64,000 nt of DNA from Symbiodinium natans (GCA_905221605.1 CAJNDS010002687.1:122001-186000), one strand, 5' to 3'; counted from the first letter of the stretch, positions 1 to 11,235 are shown. Made by a program: numbers and translations. Notes: generated by a model from the letters alone, not told the origin.

Positions 1-124
1 AACATCTTGGCCGGGCACGAGTCCCGTCGACAGGTACGTCAGAATCATTCCTGGCAGAGATTGGCAGGTTGCGCCAACGAGTCGGCTTCGGAAACCGGCT
101 TTCGACCCCTTTCCCCCTCCACTC

Positions 125-574
125 TCAGCCGGTGCCGCTCGACGCGAAGGTGGCCACTGAATCGGCCGCTTCCGGCTGCCCTTTCATTCGCAGCGGCTTC
201 GCCGACCTGGGCAGGGTCGCGCGTCGCCAAAACCACGAAACCAAAATGGTGGCTTGAAAGGGAACCAGGGGATACTGACACAATCCGAGCAACTCCAGGA
301 GCTGCCGCAGGGAGTCGAAGAGGAGCGAGTTCTGCTCGGTCGTGGGCAGGTGCCGCAGCCTTGGAAGCGACAAGTGCGGAAGACTCCGGGGGGGGAGGCG
401 TCGCTCAGCGATCCTCGGAAACATCTGAAAAACAACGACGCGCATCTGAAGTGCCGCATCTTCGCCCCCAAGTTCTTTGGATCGACGCGGACGCTCGCGC
501 AAGTCGTCTGACCACTGCGCTCTATATGGCTGAAACCTCCCTACCTTGACCAAGAAAGAACAACCATACAGCAA
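125..574 (-). CDS. possible exon, Leu-rich, unidentified
   Basis: This 149-codon open frame on the minus strand has a stretch with coding-like composition (residues about 75-115, leucine-rich, with the run LPTTEQNSLLFDSLRQLLEL), which could be an amphipathic helix. The rest is Arg/Pro-rich and looks like translated non-coding DNA. It lies downstream of the WW-domain exons on the same strand, so it could be a 3' exon of that gene. No family was recognised. The competing plus-strand frames in the same stretch look worse. Confidence 0.2.
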   Translation of the reverse strand: MLYGCSFLVKVGRFQPYRAQWSDDLRERPRRSKELGGEDAALQMRVVVFQMFPRIAERRLPPRSLPHLSLPRLRHLPTTEQNSLLFDSLRQLLELLGLCQYPLVPFQATILVSWFWRRATLPRSAKPLRMKGQPEAADSVATFASSGTG

Positions 575-1119
575 CCATTCTTGAAATAGCAGATGCGAAA
601 CCTCTCAAACCCCCCTTTGGAACAATTACTCTAGCTCGTTCCCGCTTGCCCTGGTAGAGCAGAGTATGTCTTACTCTTGCTCACTAGAAGGCTCGGGTGT
701 TGCTCCCAGAGCGCAAAGTCTTGCGACTGAGCGCCGGCAGCAATGGAGTGAAAAGACGTGCTACATCGTGCATCGGGCAATAGAATCAGTTTGGCTGACT
801 GCCAGTCGACGAAAATCGATAGGTCCTATAGGCCGCTAGGCGATGAAAATCAAGATTTGTGTGAAGACTGTTGCACAGGATCTGGTCATCGTGACACGTC
901 GTTTCGCCAAACCTGGGGCAGCCATTTTGCTGAGTTTTTTCGTTGGCATCTCAGCCAACACGAGGGTGTTGGCCCTCGCATCGCAGCAGTGCACACAAAT
1001 CCATGGCTGGAGTAGTCTTCGGTTGACTGCAAGAGCAGCTACGCGCTGTGCAGCTACTGAAGCAGAAGATTTGTGGGCACCAGAAGCTGCGGCTCCTAAA
1101 CTTAATTACATATACATGT
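575..1119. other. no gene seen
   Basis: This stretch holds only short, poorly conserved-looking frames on either strand. Nothing could be supported as a gene or repeat. On the minus strand it would be intron or 3' flank of the WW-domain gene. Confidence 0.4.
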
Positions 1120-1330
1120 TTACTCAAGCTGTGGGAATCGTCCAGCTCGATTGGTTGGTCGCCCGATTGTAGTAATACGTCCTTGGAGCAAGGTGACATG
1201 CAACCAGCCACACAACATGACGATCCACAGTAAGCAAGACACTTGCCACTCCCCGCATCCACACCCTGCTCCCATCCAGCGGGAAGCGCTGGCGCCTGAG
1301 CACAGGAGCTTGCAATGCTCACAACACACG
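1120..1330 (-). CDS. WW domain split between two exons
   Basis: Two neighbouring minus-strand pieces together make a second WW domain. The first, about 1330-1245, reads APALPAGWEQGVD and supplies the first Trp. The second, about 1185-1124, reads RTYYYNRATNQSSWTIP and supplies the Tyr-Tyr-Tyr-Asn core and the second Trp-x-x-Pro. They are in different frames and separated by about 60 bases that start near a GC donor (GCAAGT) and end at CCAAG. A short intron is therefore likely, although I could not make the exact phase join cleanly. WW domains bind Pro-rich ligands; the downstream partner is unknown. Confidence is in the domain, not the gene boundaries. Confidence 0.55.
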
Positions 1331-1753
1331 CGCACATTCCTTCGAATTCTTTGGGCTCCCAGCCTCAGCTGGAGGCTGAGCTTGGCTAGCTCCATCGACT
1401 GGAGCAGTCGCACCGTCTACGGCCGGCACTGCTTCCGCAGCTGGTGCTTCAGCGGCCGGAGCAGTCGCCGGATCGGTTGCTAGTGCTGGTGCTGTCGCTG
1501 CTGGGCTGGTTAGTGCAGTCGCCGGTGCGCTCGCTAGCGCAGTGGCTGGTGCACCTAAGGCAGTGCCTGGCACAGCGCCTGGTGCAGCACCAGGTGCTGG
1601 TGCTGTTGCAACTAACATTTGGGGCATCGCAGCTGCAGGTGCCGGAGGCACCCAGCTTGTCTCGCCCGTTGACCTATTTGCGTAGTAGACCTGCCACAGG
1701 CTGCTGTACGTTGCTCTCTCACTTGCTTGTCTCGGAGACGCTGTGACCCTCAC
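1319..1753 (-). CDS. WW-domain exon with Ala/Pro-rich tail
   Basis: This is a 144-codon minus-strand frame. Residues 19-37 show a WW-domain core: W20, the aromatic pair Y23-Y24, N26, S28-T29-G30, the second Trp W34 and P36-P37. The rest (about 45-135) is low-complexity Ala/Pro/Thr repeats of the type PATA/PAAEA, a typical flexible linker. The frame closes near 1319, where the next WW piece begins in another frame, so the protein probably has at least two WW domains in series. It is likely nuclear or cytoplasmic and involved in RNA processing or signalling, but that is inferred from the domain alone. The true start lies upstream in an exon I could not find. Confidence 0.55.
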   Translation of the reverse strand: MRVTASPRQASERATYSSLWQVYYANRSTGETSWVPPAPAAAMPQMLVATAPAPGAAPGAVPGTALGAPATALASAPATALTSPAATAPALATDPATAPAAEAPAAEAVPAVDGATAPVDGASQAQPPAEAGSPKNSKECARVL

Positions 1754-1759
1754 TGTTGG

Positions 1760-3440
1760 TGACTTTTGTGCTCTTGGAGCAAGAAGACAATCTCAATTCC
1801 TCAAACTTCTGGAGCAAGCGCCTTGCCGCTGGCTGGGTCGACTGCTTGCTCCCAGCCAGGAGGCAAGGCGGGCACTGCAGTGGGCGCTGACAGCACACCT
1901 TCAGGACAGCTTGACAAAGATACCATCATAGCATAGTGGAAGCAACCAAACACCTAAGCCCTTTGCCAGGGGTGCCGGGCAGCACAGCATAACCTGCCGG
2001 CCACACTGTCTTGTTACCCAGTAGCAGCAAGAGACCCTGGGTTGCGCTTGGGGCCTGCTGGCAGCGCTCCCTGCAAGGTGCCTGGCAGTCCGCCTGACAG
2101 CGTCACGCCACCCATCGCCATGCCAGGAATTGCTCCTCTAGCACCAAAGATTGAAACGAAGCTCATCTCAGAGCTTGCATCTTTCATCATCTTTCAACAT
2201 TTCCTATCTCGACATTGTCGGACCCGCAAGATGATTCCGGGGTCCTTGGACGGCGCCGTACCCCGCAGGCATCGTTGCTGCCTTGCAATCCCAGCGGTCC
2301 CAGCGCGGCTAAAATGGGTAGACAAGTCGAGCATACGTGCAAAACACCCCTAGGCATGGCCACAGCACGGCAAGGGTATCGCGTCGGCCTGCAGACCCGC
2401 AACGCCGTAAGGGGAGTAGCGCTGCCTTGGTCTTTAGCGTGGAAATGTTGCCGCGTCTACGGTGCCCGCACACGATTCCAATGCGGCCAAGGAACAGGTC
2501 CACATACCCGTTTGGAATGGCACCGTAGCCACCTGGTGCATCTCAAAGATCTACCAAGCAGCGACCGCTAGCACTGGTTCCCAGACGATGCGTGCGCATG
2601 GATGCGCCTGCCAAGCCGGCCAGGGCCCCTGAATTTCAGATTCAAAGACATTCTCAAAGAGCATCCGCTCTCACCGGGGTTGCTTCATCAACTGAAACCT
2701 GGTTTTGGTGCTCTGCCACTTCCTTTGTCTGCAGTGCCCTGGCATGGCCTGGTGCCGCAGGCAGTGCAGCTGCTATGACGCCTTCCAGAATGCCTCACTC
2801 ACACGCTGGCTGCTCACACAAGCTCCATATCATAGGCTTCTCCGTTTGGGCTCCGGATTCCGGATGCCGTACGGATCCTTGCCGAGTGCTGTCCGAGGTG
2901 CTCCAGGTAGTTGCCTTCGGCTTGTTCGTCCGAGCCTGCAGATGCAGAAACTGCATGCAGGAAGTCCACCCGCAAGTACCAAGAATGTTGCAAACCAGAC
3001 AGCCCAACGACAAAACAAACACTGCGATTCCAGCTGCTCCAAAAAAGTCTGAATAGCCTCGATTTCTGACTCGAAGGTCACTCTCAGCCCCTCCCGGCAC
3101 TTGGACTCATCGGAACCTACCTGAGCACGCGTCAAGAAGTCGGATGAGGTATGCTGCCGGCTGCAAGCAGGCTGCCAGGTCATCCGAACTGCCGGCAAGG
3201 TGCCAGGTTGCGCGCCGGCGCAAAGATGTCTCCCTGACCAGGCCTACAGCGTCGGGGTTGCCAGCTATTCGGACCATACCCGACTGACAGTCCACGGTGA
3301 TTGGATGGCCGTTCTTTCAGGTTCGGGTCTGCGGCGTCTACGGTCCCGGGGTTGATTGTATTGTGGGCTTCAACCTGCTCGTAAAGTGAGCTGTCTAAGT
3401 GCGTAAAAAAAACAGCCTACCAACCTTTCTCGGGGAATCT
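1760..3440. other. intron-like or intergenic sequence, no clear gene
   Basis: Many short open frames exist on both strands (up to 154 codons), but none shows a recognisable domain, a membrane segment or consistent coding composition. The stretch lies between minus-strand WW exons and a minus-strand cold-shock exon, so it may be one or more introns of a single gene or the gap between two. Confidence 0.35.
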
Positions 3441-3443
3441 ACT

Positions 3444-3647
3444 TCACAAGTGATGCGAAGGCTGAGGTGCAGGCTCATCAGGTGTAATAAAACCAAAACC
3501 CTTGTCAGCGAAGAACTTCTTCAAGGTCCCCAGCCTCGGTTCTCGCTTCGTGTCCCTCAACATCCAAGAAGTTTGCAGCGGCAGACTGAGTTGCCGGCGG
3601 CATTGCGGGAGGCCGCGCACCCCCCACCGTGCCCGCTTGAGAGTCAA
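3444..3647 (-). CDS. cold-shock-domain exon
   Basis: The 67-codon minus-strand frame contains the start of a cold-shock (S1-like OB-fold) domain at residues 40-57: G40-T-L-K-K-F-F, then the RNP1 motif K49-G-F-G-F-I54 and T-P-D. RNP1 aromatics bind single-stranded nucleic acid. The RNP2 strand (V-F-V-H) that should follow is missing from this frame, so the exon probably ends near residue 58 and the domain continues in an exon at lower coordinates. The upstream 39 residues are basic. Cold-shock proteins are abundant in dinoflagellates as RNA chaperones. Same strand as the WW exons, so one gene or two neighbours are both possible. Confidence 0.6.
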   Translation of the reverse strand: MTLKRARWGVRGLPQCRRQLSLPLQTSWMLRDTKREPRLGTLKKFFADKGFGFITPDEPAPQPSHHL

Positions 3648-3771
3648 CTTTCAGTGTCTTTCAGTAAAGGCTTTGCAAGTCAAGCGATACAGATGCAACA
3701 ACAAGGCATACTGAATGATGCGAGCAAGCACATGTGCTGTCACTGAGCCCACGGACAGTGACAACAGCGAA

Positions 3772-4083
3772 TCAGGCACTTGCTCCAACCTGGACTTTGG
3801 GCATGGAGATATCATGAGACTGACCATGACGTGCAATCCCAAACATGGGGTTTACAGTAAAGCAGTTCCGTTCACGAGGCACCTGGGGCCCCGGCGCAGC
3901 AAGCATGCGCTTGGCGGTGCTGGAAGCACTCGCGAGGGCCCCCTGCGATAAGTGCATGACCTGACAAAAAACATCTCCGACATGCAGCGCCTCTACAGCG
4001 GCTCTACGCCGCGATACACTGCCAAGCTCCGGAATACAGAGGCAATGGCAAAGCAGCAAGAGCGAAGATCCCCACCCGGGCAC
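3772..4083 (-). CDS. possible exon, Ala/Ser-rich, unidentified
   Basis: Minus-strand frame of 103 codons. The central part (residues about 43-75, SASSTAKRMLAAPGPQVPRE) is plausible linker-type protein and lies just upstream of the cold-shock exon on the same strand. No domain was found. It could be an N-terminal exon of the cold-shock protein or chance. Confidence 0.2.
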   Translation of the reverse strand: MPGWGSSLLLLCHCLCIPELGSVSRRRAAVEALHVGDVFCQVMHLSQGALASASSTAKRMLAAPGPQVPRERNCFTVNPMFGIARHGQSHDISMPKVQVGASA

Positions 4084-4522
4084 CGGACCAGCGGCACCAG
4101 AACCTTCGGCGAGCAGGCGCTGCGAACCAGTCGCAGGTCACCGGCCTGCGACAGTTTCGGTACCAGACTAGATAGTCAACTCTGCGTGCACGGGGCGTCC
4201 TTCTCTTCTCCACTCTCCTCCGTTCGCGGGGCCTCCTGAAGAACGGACACTGCTGGAGTTGCAGAGGCATCACCAAATGTGGCAAGGAGTGACCATGCTA
4301 CAAGGCTGGAAATCGGGCCTGCTCCGCGGCTCTCACAAGCCAACGAAGCGTTTGTGCCTCTCGGTTACTGCCGGTGCTGCCTTCACTGTCCAGAAGCGGC
4401 ATCTAAGCTGCGAGCAACCCAGCGCTGTCCAGGTAGACCACCCGACTCCAGAACTTGAACGACCTGCTTTAACGAAGCATGCAATGTGTAGATAAAAACA
4501 ATAACAAGTGTGTGTGTGTATA

Positions 4523-4564
4523 TATATATATGTAAGAGGAACCTTTACGTATCATTTGACCTTT
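4523..4564 (+). repeat. left terminal inverted repeat
   Basis: Begins TATATATATGT, then AGGAACCTTTA and ends TGACCTTT. The reverse complement of 12258-12299 matches it at 36 of 42 positions without gaps. It is preceded by a (TG)n/(TA)n run at 4508-4530. Confidence 0.6.
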
Positions 4565-4599
4565 GTCCTTGCCTCCTTACTCCAATATAAAGAATTAGA

Positions 4600-7320
4600 A
4601 ATTTAACAAATTCAGGCCTTAAGCCGAAACTCCTAAATTCCTAATTCCTTGAAATTAGGAATTAATGAATTTAGGAGTTTCGGCTTAAGGCCCGAATTCC
4701 TAAATTCCTAAATTCCTGATTCCCCGGAATTAGGAATTGAGGAATTTAGGAGTTTCGGCTTAAGGCCTGAATTCCTAAATTCCTCAATTCCTAATTCCCG
4801 GGAATTAGGAATTTAGGAATTTCGGCTTAAGGCAAAAACTCCTAAATTCCTCAATTCCTAATTCCAGCGGGCCAGAAACCCAGAGGAATTAGAACTTCTG
4901 AAATTCCTTGAATTCCTTAAATTTCTCAATTCCTAATTCCCGGAATTAGGAATTTCGGAATTTAGGAATTTTGGCCTTGAGCCGAAATTCCTAAATTCCT
5001 AAATTCCTAATTCCCGGAATTAAGAATTTAGGAATTTAAGGAATTCAAGGAATTTCAGAAGTTCTAATTCCTCTGGGTTTCCGGCCCCCTGGAATTAGGA
5101 ATTTAGGAATTTAGGAGTTTTGGGCCTGTAGCCGAAATTCCTAAATTCCTAAATTCCTAATTTCCGGGAATTAGGAATTTAGGAATTTAGGAGTTTTGGC
5201 CTGTAGCCGAAATTCTTAAATTCCTAAATTCTTAATGCCAGAAACCAGAGGAATTAGAACTTCTGAAATTCCTTGAATTCCTTAAATTCCTAAATTCCTA
5301 ATTCCCGTAAATTAGGAATTTAAGAATTTAGGAGTTTTGGCCTTGAGCCGAAATTCCTAAATCCCTAAATTCTTAATTCCCGGGAATTAGGAAGTTAAGA
5401 ATTTAGGGAAAGCGGGCCAGAAACCCAGAGAAATTAGAACTTCTGAAATTCCTTGAATTCCTTAAATTCCTAAATTCCTAATTCCCGGAAATTAGGCATT
5501 TAGGAATTTAGGAGGCTAAAGGCCGAAAATCATAAATTCCTAAATTCTTAATTCCAGCGGGCCGGAAACCCAGAGGAATTAGAAATTCTAAAATTCCTTG
5601 AATTCCTTAAATTCCCAAATTCCTAATTCCCGGGAATTAGGAATTTAGGAATTTAGGAATTTCGGCTACAGGCCAAAACTCCTAAATTCCTAAATTCCTA
5701 ATTCCAGCGGGCCGGAAACCCAAAGGAATTAGAACTTCTGAAATTCCTTGAATTCCTTAAATTTCTAAATTCTTAATTCCCGGGAATTAGCAATTTAGGA
5801 ATTTAGGAGTTTTGGCCTTGAGCCGAAATTCCTAAATTCCTAAATTCCTAATTCCCGGGAATTAGGAATTTAGGAATTTAAGGAATTCAAGAAATTTCAG
5901 AAGTTCTAATTCTTCTGGGTTTCCGGCCCCCTGGAATTAGGAATTTAGGAATTTAGGAGTTTTGGGCTGTAGCCGAAATTCCTAAATTCCTAACTCCCGG
6001 GAATTAAGAATTTAGAAATTTAAGAGTTTTGGGCTGTAGCTGAAATTCCTAAATTCCTAAATTGCTATTTCCAGCGGGCCGGAAACCCAGAGGAATTAGA
6101 ACTTCTGAAATTCCTTGAATTCCTTAAATTCCTAAATTCCTAATTCCCGGAAATTAGGAATTTTGGAATTTAGGAGTTTTAGCCTTCAGCCGAAATTCCT
6201 AAATTCTTAAACTCCTAATTCCCGGGAATTAGGAATTTAGAAATTTAAGGAATTCAAGGAATTTCAGAAGTTCTAATTCTTCTGGGTTTCCGGCCCGATG
6301 GAATTAGGAATTTAGGAGTTTTGGCCTTGAGCCGAAATTCCTAAATTCCTAATTCCCGGGAATTAGGAATTTAGGAATTTCAGGAATTCAAGGAATTTCA
6401 GAAGTTCTAATTCTTCTGGGTTTCCGGCCCGCTGGAATTAGGAATTTAGTAATTTAGGATTTTCGGCCTGTAGCCGAAATTCCTAAATTCATAAATTCCT
6501 AATTTCCGGGAATTAGGAATTTAGGAATTTAAGGAATTCAAGGAATTTCAGAAGTTCTAATTCCTCTGGGTTTCCGGCCCGCTGGAATTAGGAATTTAGG
6601 AATTCTGGCCTGTAGCCGAAATTCCTAAATTCCTGAATTCCTAATTCCCGGGAATTAGGAATTTAGAAATTTAAGAGTTTTGGGCTGTAGCTGAAATTGC
6701 TAAATTCCTAAATTGCTAATTCCAGCGGGCCGGAAACCCAGAGGAATTAGAACTTCGGAAATTCCTTGAATTCCTTAAATTCCTAAATTCCCAATTCCCG
6801 GAAATTAGGGGTTTAGGAATTTAGGAATTTTAGCCTTCAGCCGAAATTCCTAAATTCCTAACTTCCTAATTCCCGGGAATTAGGAATTTAGGAATTTAAG
6901 GAATTCAAGGAATTTCAGAAGTTCTAATTCCTCTGGGTTTCCGCCCCGCTGGAATTAGGAATTTAGGAATTTAGGAGTTTTGGGCCTGTAACCGAAATTC
7001 CTAAATTCCTAAATTCCTAATTCCCGGGAATTAGGAATTTAGGAATTTCAGGAATTCAAGGATTTTCAGAAGTTCTAATTCCTCTGGGTTTCCGGCCCGC
7101 TGGAATTGGCAATTTAGGAATTTTGGTATTTCGGCTTCAGGCCAAAACTCCTGAATTCCTAAATTCCTACTTCCCGGGATTTAGGAATTTGTGAATTTTG
7201 GAATTTCGGCTGAAGGCCAAAACTCCTAAATTCCTAATTTCCTAACTCCAGCGGGCCGGAAACCCAGACGAATTAGAACTTCTGAAATTCCTTGAATTCC
7301 TTAAATTCCTAAATTCCCCA
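4600..7320. repeat. palindromic AT-rich satellite/foldback array
   Basis: About 2.7 kb built almost entirely from two modules. One is a palindrome centred on TTCCCGGGAATT with arms of repeated AATTCCTAAATTCC. The other is a linker containing GGAAACCCAGAGGAATTAG followed by AACTTCTGAAATTCC. The linker occurs about eight times in one orientation (near 4870, 5230, 5412, 5560, 5708, 6078, 6728, 7254) and seven times in the other (near 5055, 5898, 6266, 6398, 6548, 6917, 7068). Successive units can therefore fold into long hairpins. A second linker, of the type GTTTTGGCCTGTAGCCGAAA, separates units. No ORF of note is present. Confidence 0.9.
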
Positions 7321-8762
7321 GAATATTTGTTTCTTTGCAATTTGCAAGGGTTTTAAAAGAATGCAAGGGGCCTTTTCAAATCTTAAGTGGCCTCTGTGGC
7401 ATTTTCGTTAAGTATCAACAATCTTCGCATGAAAAATATCCTCCGAGTTGTTTCTCCTGAAGAAAAGGAAAAAATACCCTCAAACTCGGCTGGAGTCTCT
7501 TGAGTTTCGGCCTGATTCCCTTGAAAGTCTTGGACATCCTCTTTTTCCCCTCGATTTTGAAGAAGCGCCTTGAGTTTTTTGCCGCTTCGATTCCCATTCC
7601 CCTGATGTTTTGTCCAAGGGAAGCGTTTTTTTTCACTCTGAAATCTCCCAGGCGCTCGATTGCTGAAGCGAAACGAATATGCTTTGGTCCTAACCCTTGG
7701 ACGAATAAGGTTTAGGAATAGGGTTAGGCTTAAACATTAAACGAACAAGCTTCAGCCATAAGGCTCGCGCCCCTCCCCCCCTCTCCCGCAACCTCGTCGT
7801 GCCCAGGTGCGTGGTTTAGGAATCTAGAATTATTAGACCTCAGCGTCCGGCGCAAAACCTCAAACAAAGAAGGTTCATGCATATGTTTTGGCCTGCAACG
7901 TTAAAAGAATAGGTTTAGGAAGGCAATGTCCCAAAACTACAGAAGCATGCGTACAGCTTGGAATAGGGTTTGACCCTAGCCTTAATCGAATACGGTGCTT
8001 AGAAATCTAAACGTAAGAAAAATGGGTAGGGTTTATGAGATATTTATTTGTGACTATTGGGGATAATTCATGTGTGAGAAATGATAATTGTTTTCGGTGA
8101 CCCTTTGGGAAACATTGAAATGACAACCCATGTTTACATACAAAAACACCAATGCCCTCAAATACTTCCTAGTCTTTCGGTTCAGGATTACCGCCCTTTC
8201 TTCTCCATTTCTTTATTTGATATACAATACAGACACGCTACATACCTACACGATGTGGGTAGAAATTCCTAGCTGTTCATGCAACACATACATCCTATAT
8301 ACCTGCGCGACGCGTTAGAAATTCTACCTTTTCACACAACGCATATACTCTTCGTTTTTTGGAAAGAACACGAGGGACGAAGAGAAAGGACCTTCTCTTT
8401 CCATTTTCCTCGTCAAAAGGAAAAAGAAAATATCTGGATAGAATTGAAGAGAGAGAGCGATGGAAAAACAATGAGAAACAAGAAGGATAGCCTTTTCAGT
8501 CTATATAATGTTTCCTTCTTCTGATCGTTTGTTCTTTTGTCTTCGGTTTGTGCCTTGCCTTCCGCTTTTCCTTTGAAGAAGACAGAAAGGAAAGGGTGCG
8601 AATGGAGTTTCCTTTGCACGCTTTGATGAACACGTAAAGAAGAGAAGAGAAAAGAAGAGAAGACATGGAAACTGAGGACAGGGGGGGTTTCTTCCTCCTC
8701 TGACCTATCCATTTTCTGAATAAGATAAGAGAGAAGCGCTCTTGTCCATTCTTTGTTGTGCA
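7321..8762. other. AT-rich non-coding segment
   Basis: Between the palindromic array and the purine-rich duplications lies AT-rich DNA with short frames (60-90 codons) rich in Lys, Phe and Ser that look random. Fragments such as AATAGGGTTAGG near 7715 and 7960 resemble degenerate telomere-like repeats. No gene is supported. Confidence 0.5.
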
Positions 8763-9292
8763 GTCTCTTCCTCTCTCGCTGAGTGAGAAAAGAAAAGAGC
8801 AAGGCCACCGAAAAGGGACAAGGAGAACTTCTTCTTCGTTTCTTTAGCAGTTCCCTTGAGTTTCCTAAGCAAAAAAGAACAGAAGACCTGGGAACGCAGG
8901 AGAGAAAGAAAGCAAAGAGAGGGTGTAAGGGCACTCAGCGGCCTCCCTTCTTGCCACGAACAAAAACAATCCATCCTCCCCTCTTTTCCCGTCCATTAAC
9001 TTCTCTTTTCCTTGTCCTCTTGTGTATTCATTTGTCACGTGTAAAAGAAAGCAAAGAAGAGAGAGGAGAGATAAGAGAGACGAGAGAGGATGATGGTGGC
9101 GAGATTCATGTGTATTCTTGCATGTTCAGTTTTCCTGCTGTAAGAAAAGCGCTAAAGAAGTGGGAAAACAAAGACGATGCAGGATGAGTAGTGAGTGAAA
9201 TTGGCGCCTTGCATATGTATTTGTCTTTCTGTAACGAGATAGACTACAGAACAAGGATAAGAGGGCAGAGGGAATTTCTTCGCCCTGTCGTA

Positions 9293-9453
9293 TTCCTTTC
9301 TTCCAGACGAGAAGCAAATGGATAAGACAAGATGGAAAGAGATATTCTTTGCTTCGCTGCAGATTGTGGGAAGAAAAACAATGAGTTTAGAATCCAACAG
9401 TAGACTGCTTGGGGAACAAGGTTTCCCTTTGCTCTTTTTGTGAAAGTCGGGCA
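9293..9453 (+). repeat. 161-bp segment, orientation 1
   Basis: It runs from TTCCTTTCTTCCAGACG to GTGAAAGTCGGGCA. The reverse complement is found at 11236-11395 with only a few differences, whereas the flanks on both sides are in direct orientation in the two copies. Confidence 0.85.
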
Positions 9454-9454
9454 A

Positions 9455-9514
<60 letters not shown>

Positions 9515-9530
9515 GAGAGAAGAGAGAGAA
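9455..9530 (+). repeat. (GA)n microsatellite
   Basis: A run of GA dinucleotides, partly interrupted by CAGA. The opposite strand gives meaningless Ser-Leu polymers in several frames. A shorter equivalent lies at 11401-11450 in the second copy. Confidence 0.95.
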
Positions 9531-10599
9531 AGCGAAGGATGAAGGTAGGAGATGATCTGCAAGAAGAGAGCTGATCAAGATCGAGAAGAGAGGAGAGGGA
9601 GTTTCTTCTTCTTTTTCTTCCGCTTATGTATCCGTTGTTTTTTTCCAAGCATTCCTTGCTGTTTCCCTTCTACTGCGTCTTCCTCTCTTGCTGACTGAGA
9701 AAAGACAAGATTCTTAAGATCAAGGACAGCGGAAGGGACAGGGAAACCTTTTTCGCCTTTGTTATCTGTCCCTTTGAATCTCCTCAAACCATGAACAGAA
9801 GACATAGGCACGCAGGAGAGAAAGAAGGCAAATTAGAGCGAACACAGGAAATTAACCCTGCTCCAGGGGGAGAGGGAGCCCCTCTCTGCAACTCACAAAA
9901 CAATGTTTTCTTCCCTCTCTCTGATAGTCCATTTGCTTCTTTTTGACCTATCTTATTTTGCCCGTAAGAGAAGACAAGCACTCGGGTCAGCTCCTTGTCG
10001 TTTTCTCCCAGTTGTCTCTTCATGCCTTTTTGTGTATTCATTTGTTTCGTATGCAAGAAAAGAGCCAAAGCAGACGGAAAAGCAAGGAGTGCGTTTCCTC
10101 CCAGTCTTATGCGCTCATTCTTCTCAATAAGATAATAGAGAGAAGCACTCTGGTTCATTCTTTGCTGTTTTCGTCCTACAATCTCTTCCTCTCTCGCTGA
10201 ACGAGAAAAGAAGAGAGCAAGGGCAACGACAAGGGGCAAGGAACACTTCTTCCTACTTTTGTCCATTCTTTATTGTTTTTTCCTCTCTCGCTGAATGAGA
10301 AAAGCAAAGAGCAAGGGCAACGAAAAGGGACAAGGAAAGCGTCTTCCTCTTTTTTTTGCAGTTCCCTTGAATTTCCTAAGCACAAAAGAACAGAAAACCT
10401 GGCAACGCAGGAGAGAAAGAAAGCAAAAGAGAGGGCGTAAGGGCACTCAGCGGCCTTCCTTCTTGCCACGAACAAAAACAATCCATCCTCCCCTCTTTTC
10501 CCATCCAAAAACTTCTCTTTTCCTTGTCCTCTTGTGTATTCATTGTCACGTGTGTAAGAAAATATTTGGCTTCGAACATCCCCACCCTCTCTTGGTAGA

Positions 10600-10975
10600 G
10601 ATACTCTGGGGTTGGGCACTCCAGCAACACTCTGGGGCTGGGCGCTCCAGGGGGACACTGCGGTTGGGCTTCAGGGAGACTCTGGGTTTGGGCACTGGGC
10701 CTCTGGGGTTGGGCCCAGGGACTCTGGGGTTGGAGACTCTGGGCTGGGCACTCCTGGAAACGGTGGGGTTGGGCCCCCTAGGGAGACTCTGGGGCTGGGC
10801 TGGGGTTGTCTGGGGTTGGGCACTCCAGGGCCACTCTAGAGTTGGGCACTCCAGGGACACTTTGGGGTTGGGCGCTCCAGGGATGAGCGAGGAGTAGACC
10901 GGGCGAGGAGAAGAGTTCCGGGCGAGGAGAAGAGTCCCGGGCGAGGAGAAGAGTTGAGTTTAAAATCAAACAACC
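10600..10975 (+). repeat. G-rich minisatellite (CTCTGGGGTTGGGCACTCCA units)
   Basis: About a dozen degenerate copies of a roughly 20-30 bp unit, e.g. ACTCTGGGGTTGGGCACTCC, followed by four copies of CGGGCGAGGAGAAGAGT at about 10898-10955. It sits inside the sequence that interrupts copy B of the purine-rich duplication. Short frames through it are not genes. Confidence 0.9.
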
Positions 10976-11235
10976 CCACACCGAGGGTGGGGAACAAAGA
11001 AGAGAGAAGGGAGATAAGAGAGACGAGCGAGGATGATGGTGGCGAGATTCATGTGCATTCTTGCATGTTCCGTTTTCCTGCTGTAAGAAAAGCGCAACAG
11101 AAGTGAGAAAAGAAAGGCGAGGCAGGATGAGTAGTGACTGAAATTGGCGCCTTGTATATGTATTTGTCTTTCTGTAACGAGATAGACTATAGAACAGGGA
11201 TAAGAGGGGAGGGAGAATTTCTTCGCACTGTTGTA

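Larger units (their letters stand above)
8763..9920 (+). repeat. purine-rich duplicated block, copy A
   Basis: Sequence from the CCTCTCTCGCTGA box through the GCAGGAGAGAAAGAAAGC box, the (GA)n run and the CTGCTCCAGGGGGAG box near 9858 reappears at 10275-11840. Copy A is uninterrupted where copy B carries an insertion (10563-10989). The CCTCTCTCGCTGA box also recurs near 9680, 10189, 10281 and 11593, so the region is an older tandem amplification. The Ser/Leu and Glu/Arg frames here are products of the simple sequence, not genes. Confidence 0.85.

Noticed and set aside
9152-9648. Ser-Leu polymer frames on the minus strand
   Set aside because: They are translations of a (GA)n microsatellite and appear in several frames at once.
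10295-10897. 200-codon plus-strand frame with Gly/Leu repeats
   Set aside because: The C-terminal half translates the G-rich minisatellite and the N-terminal half the purine-rich duplication.
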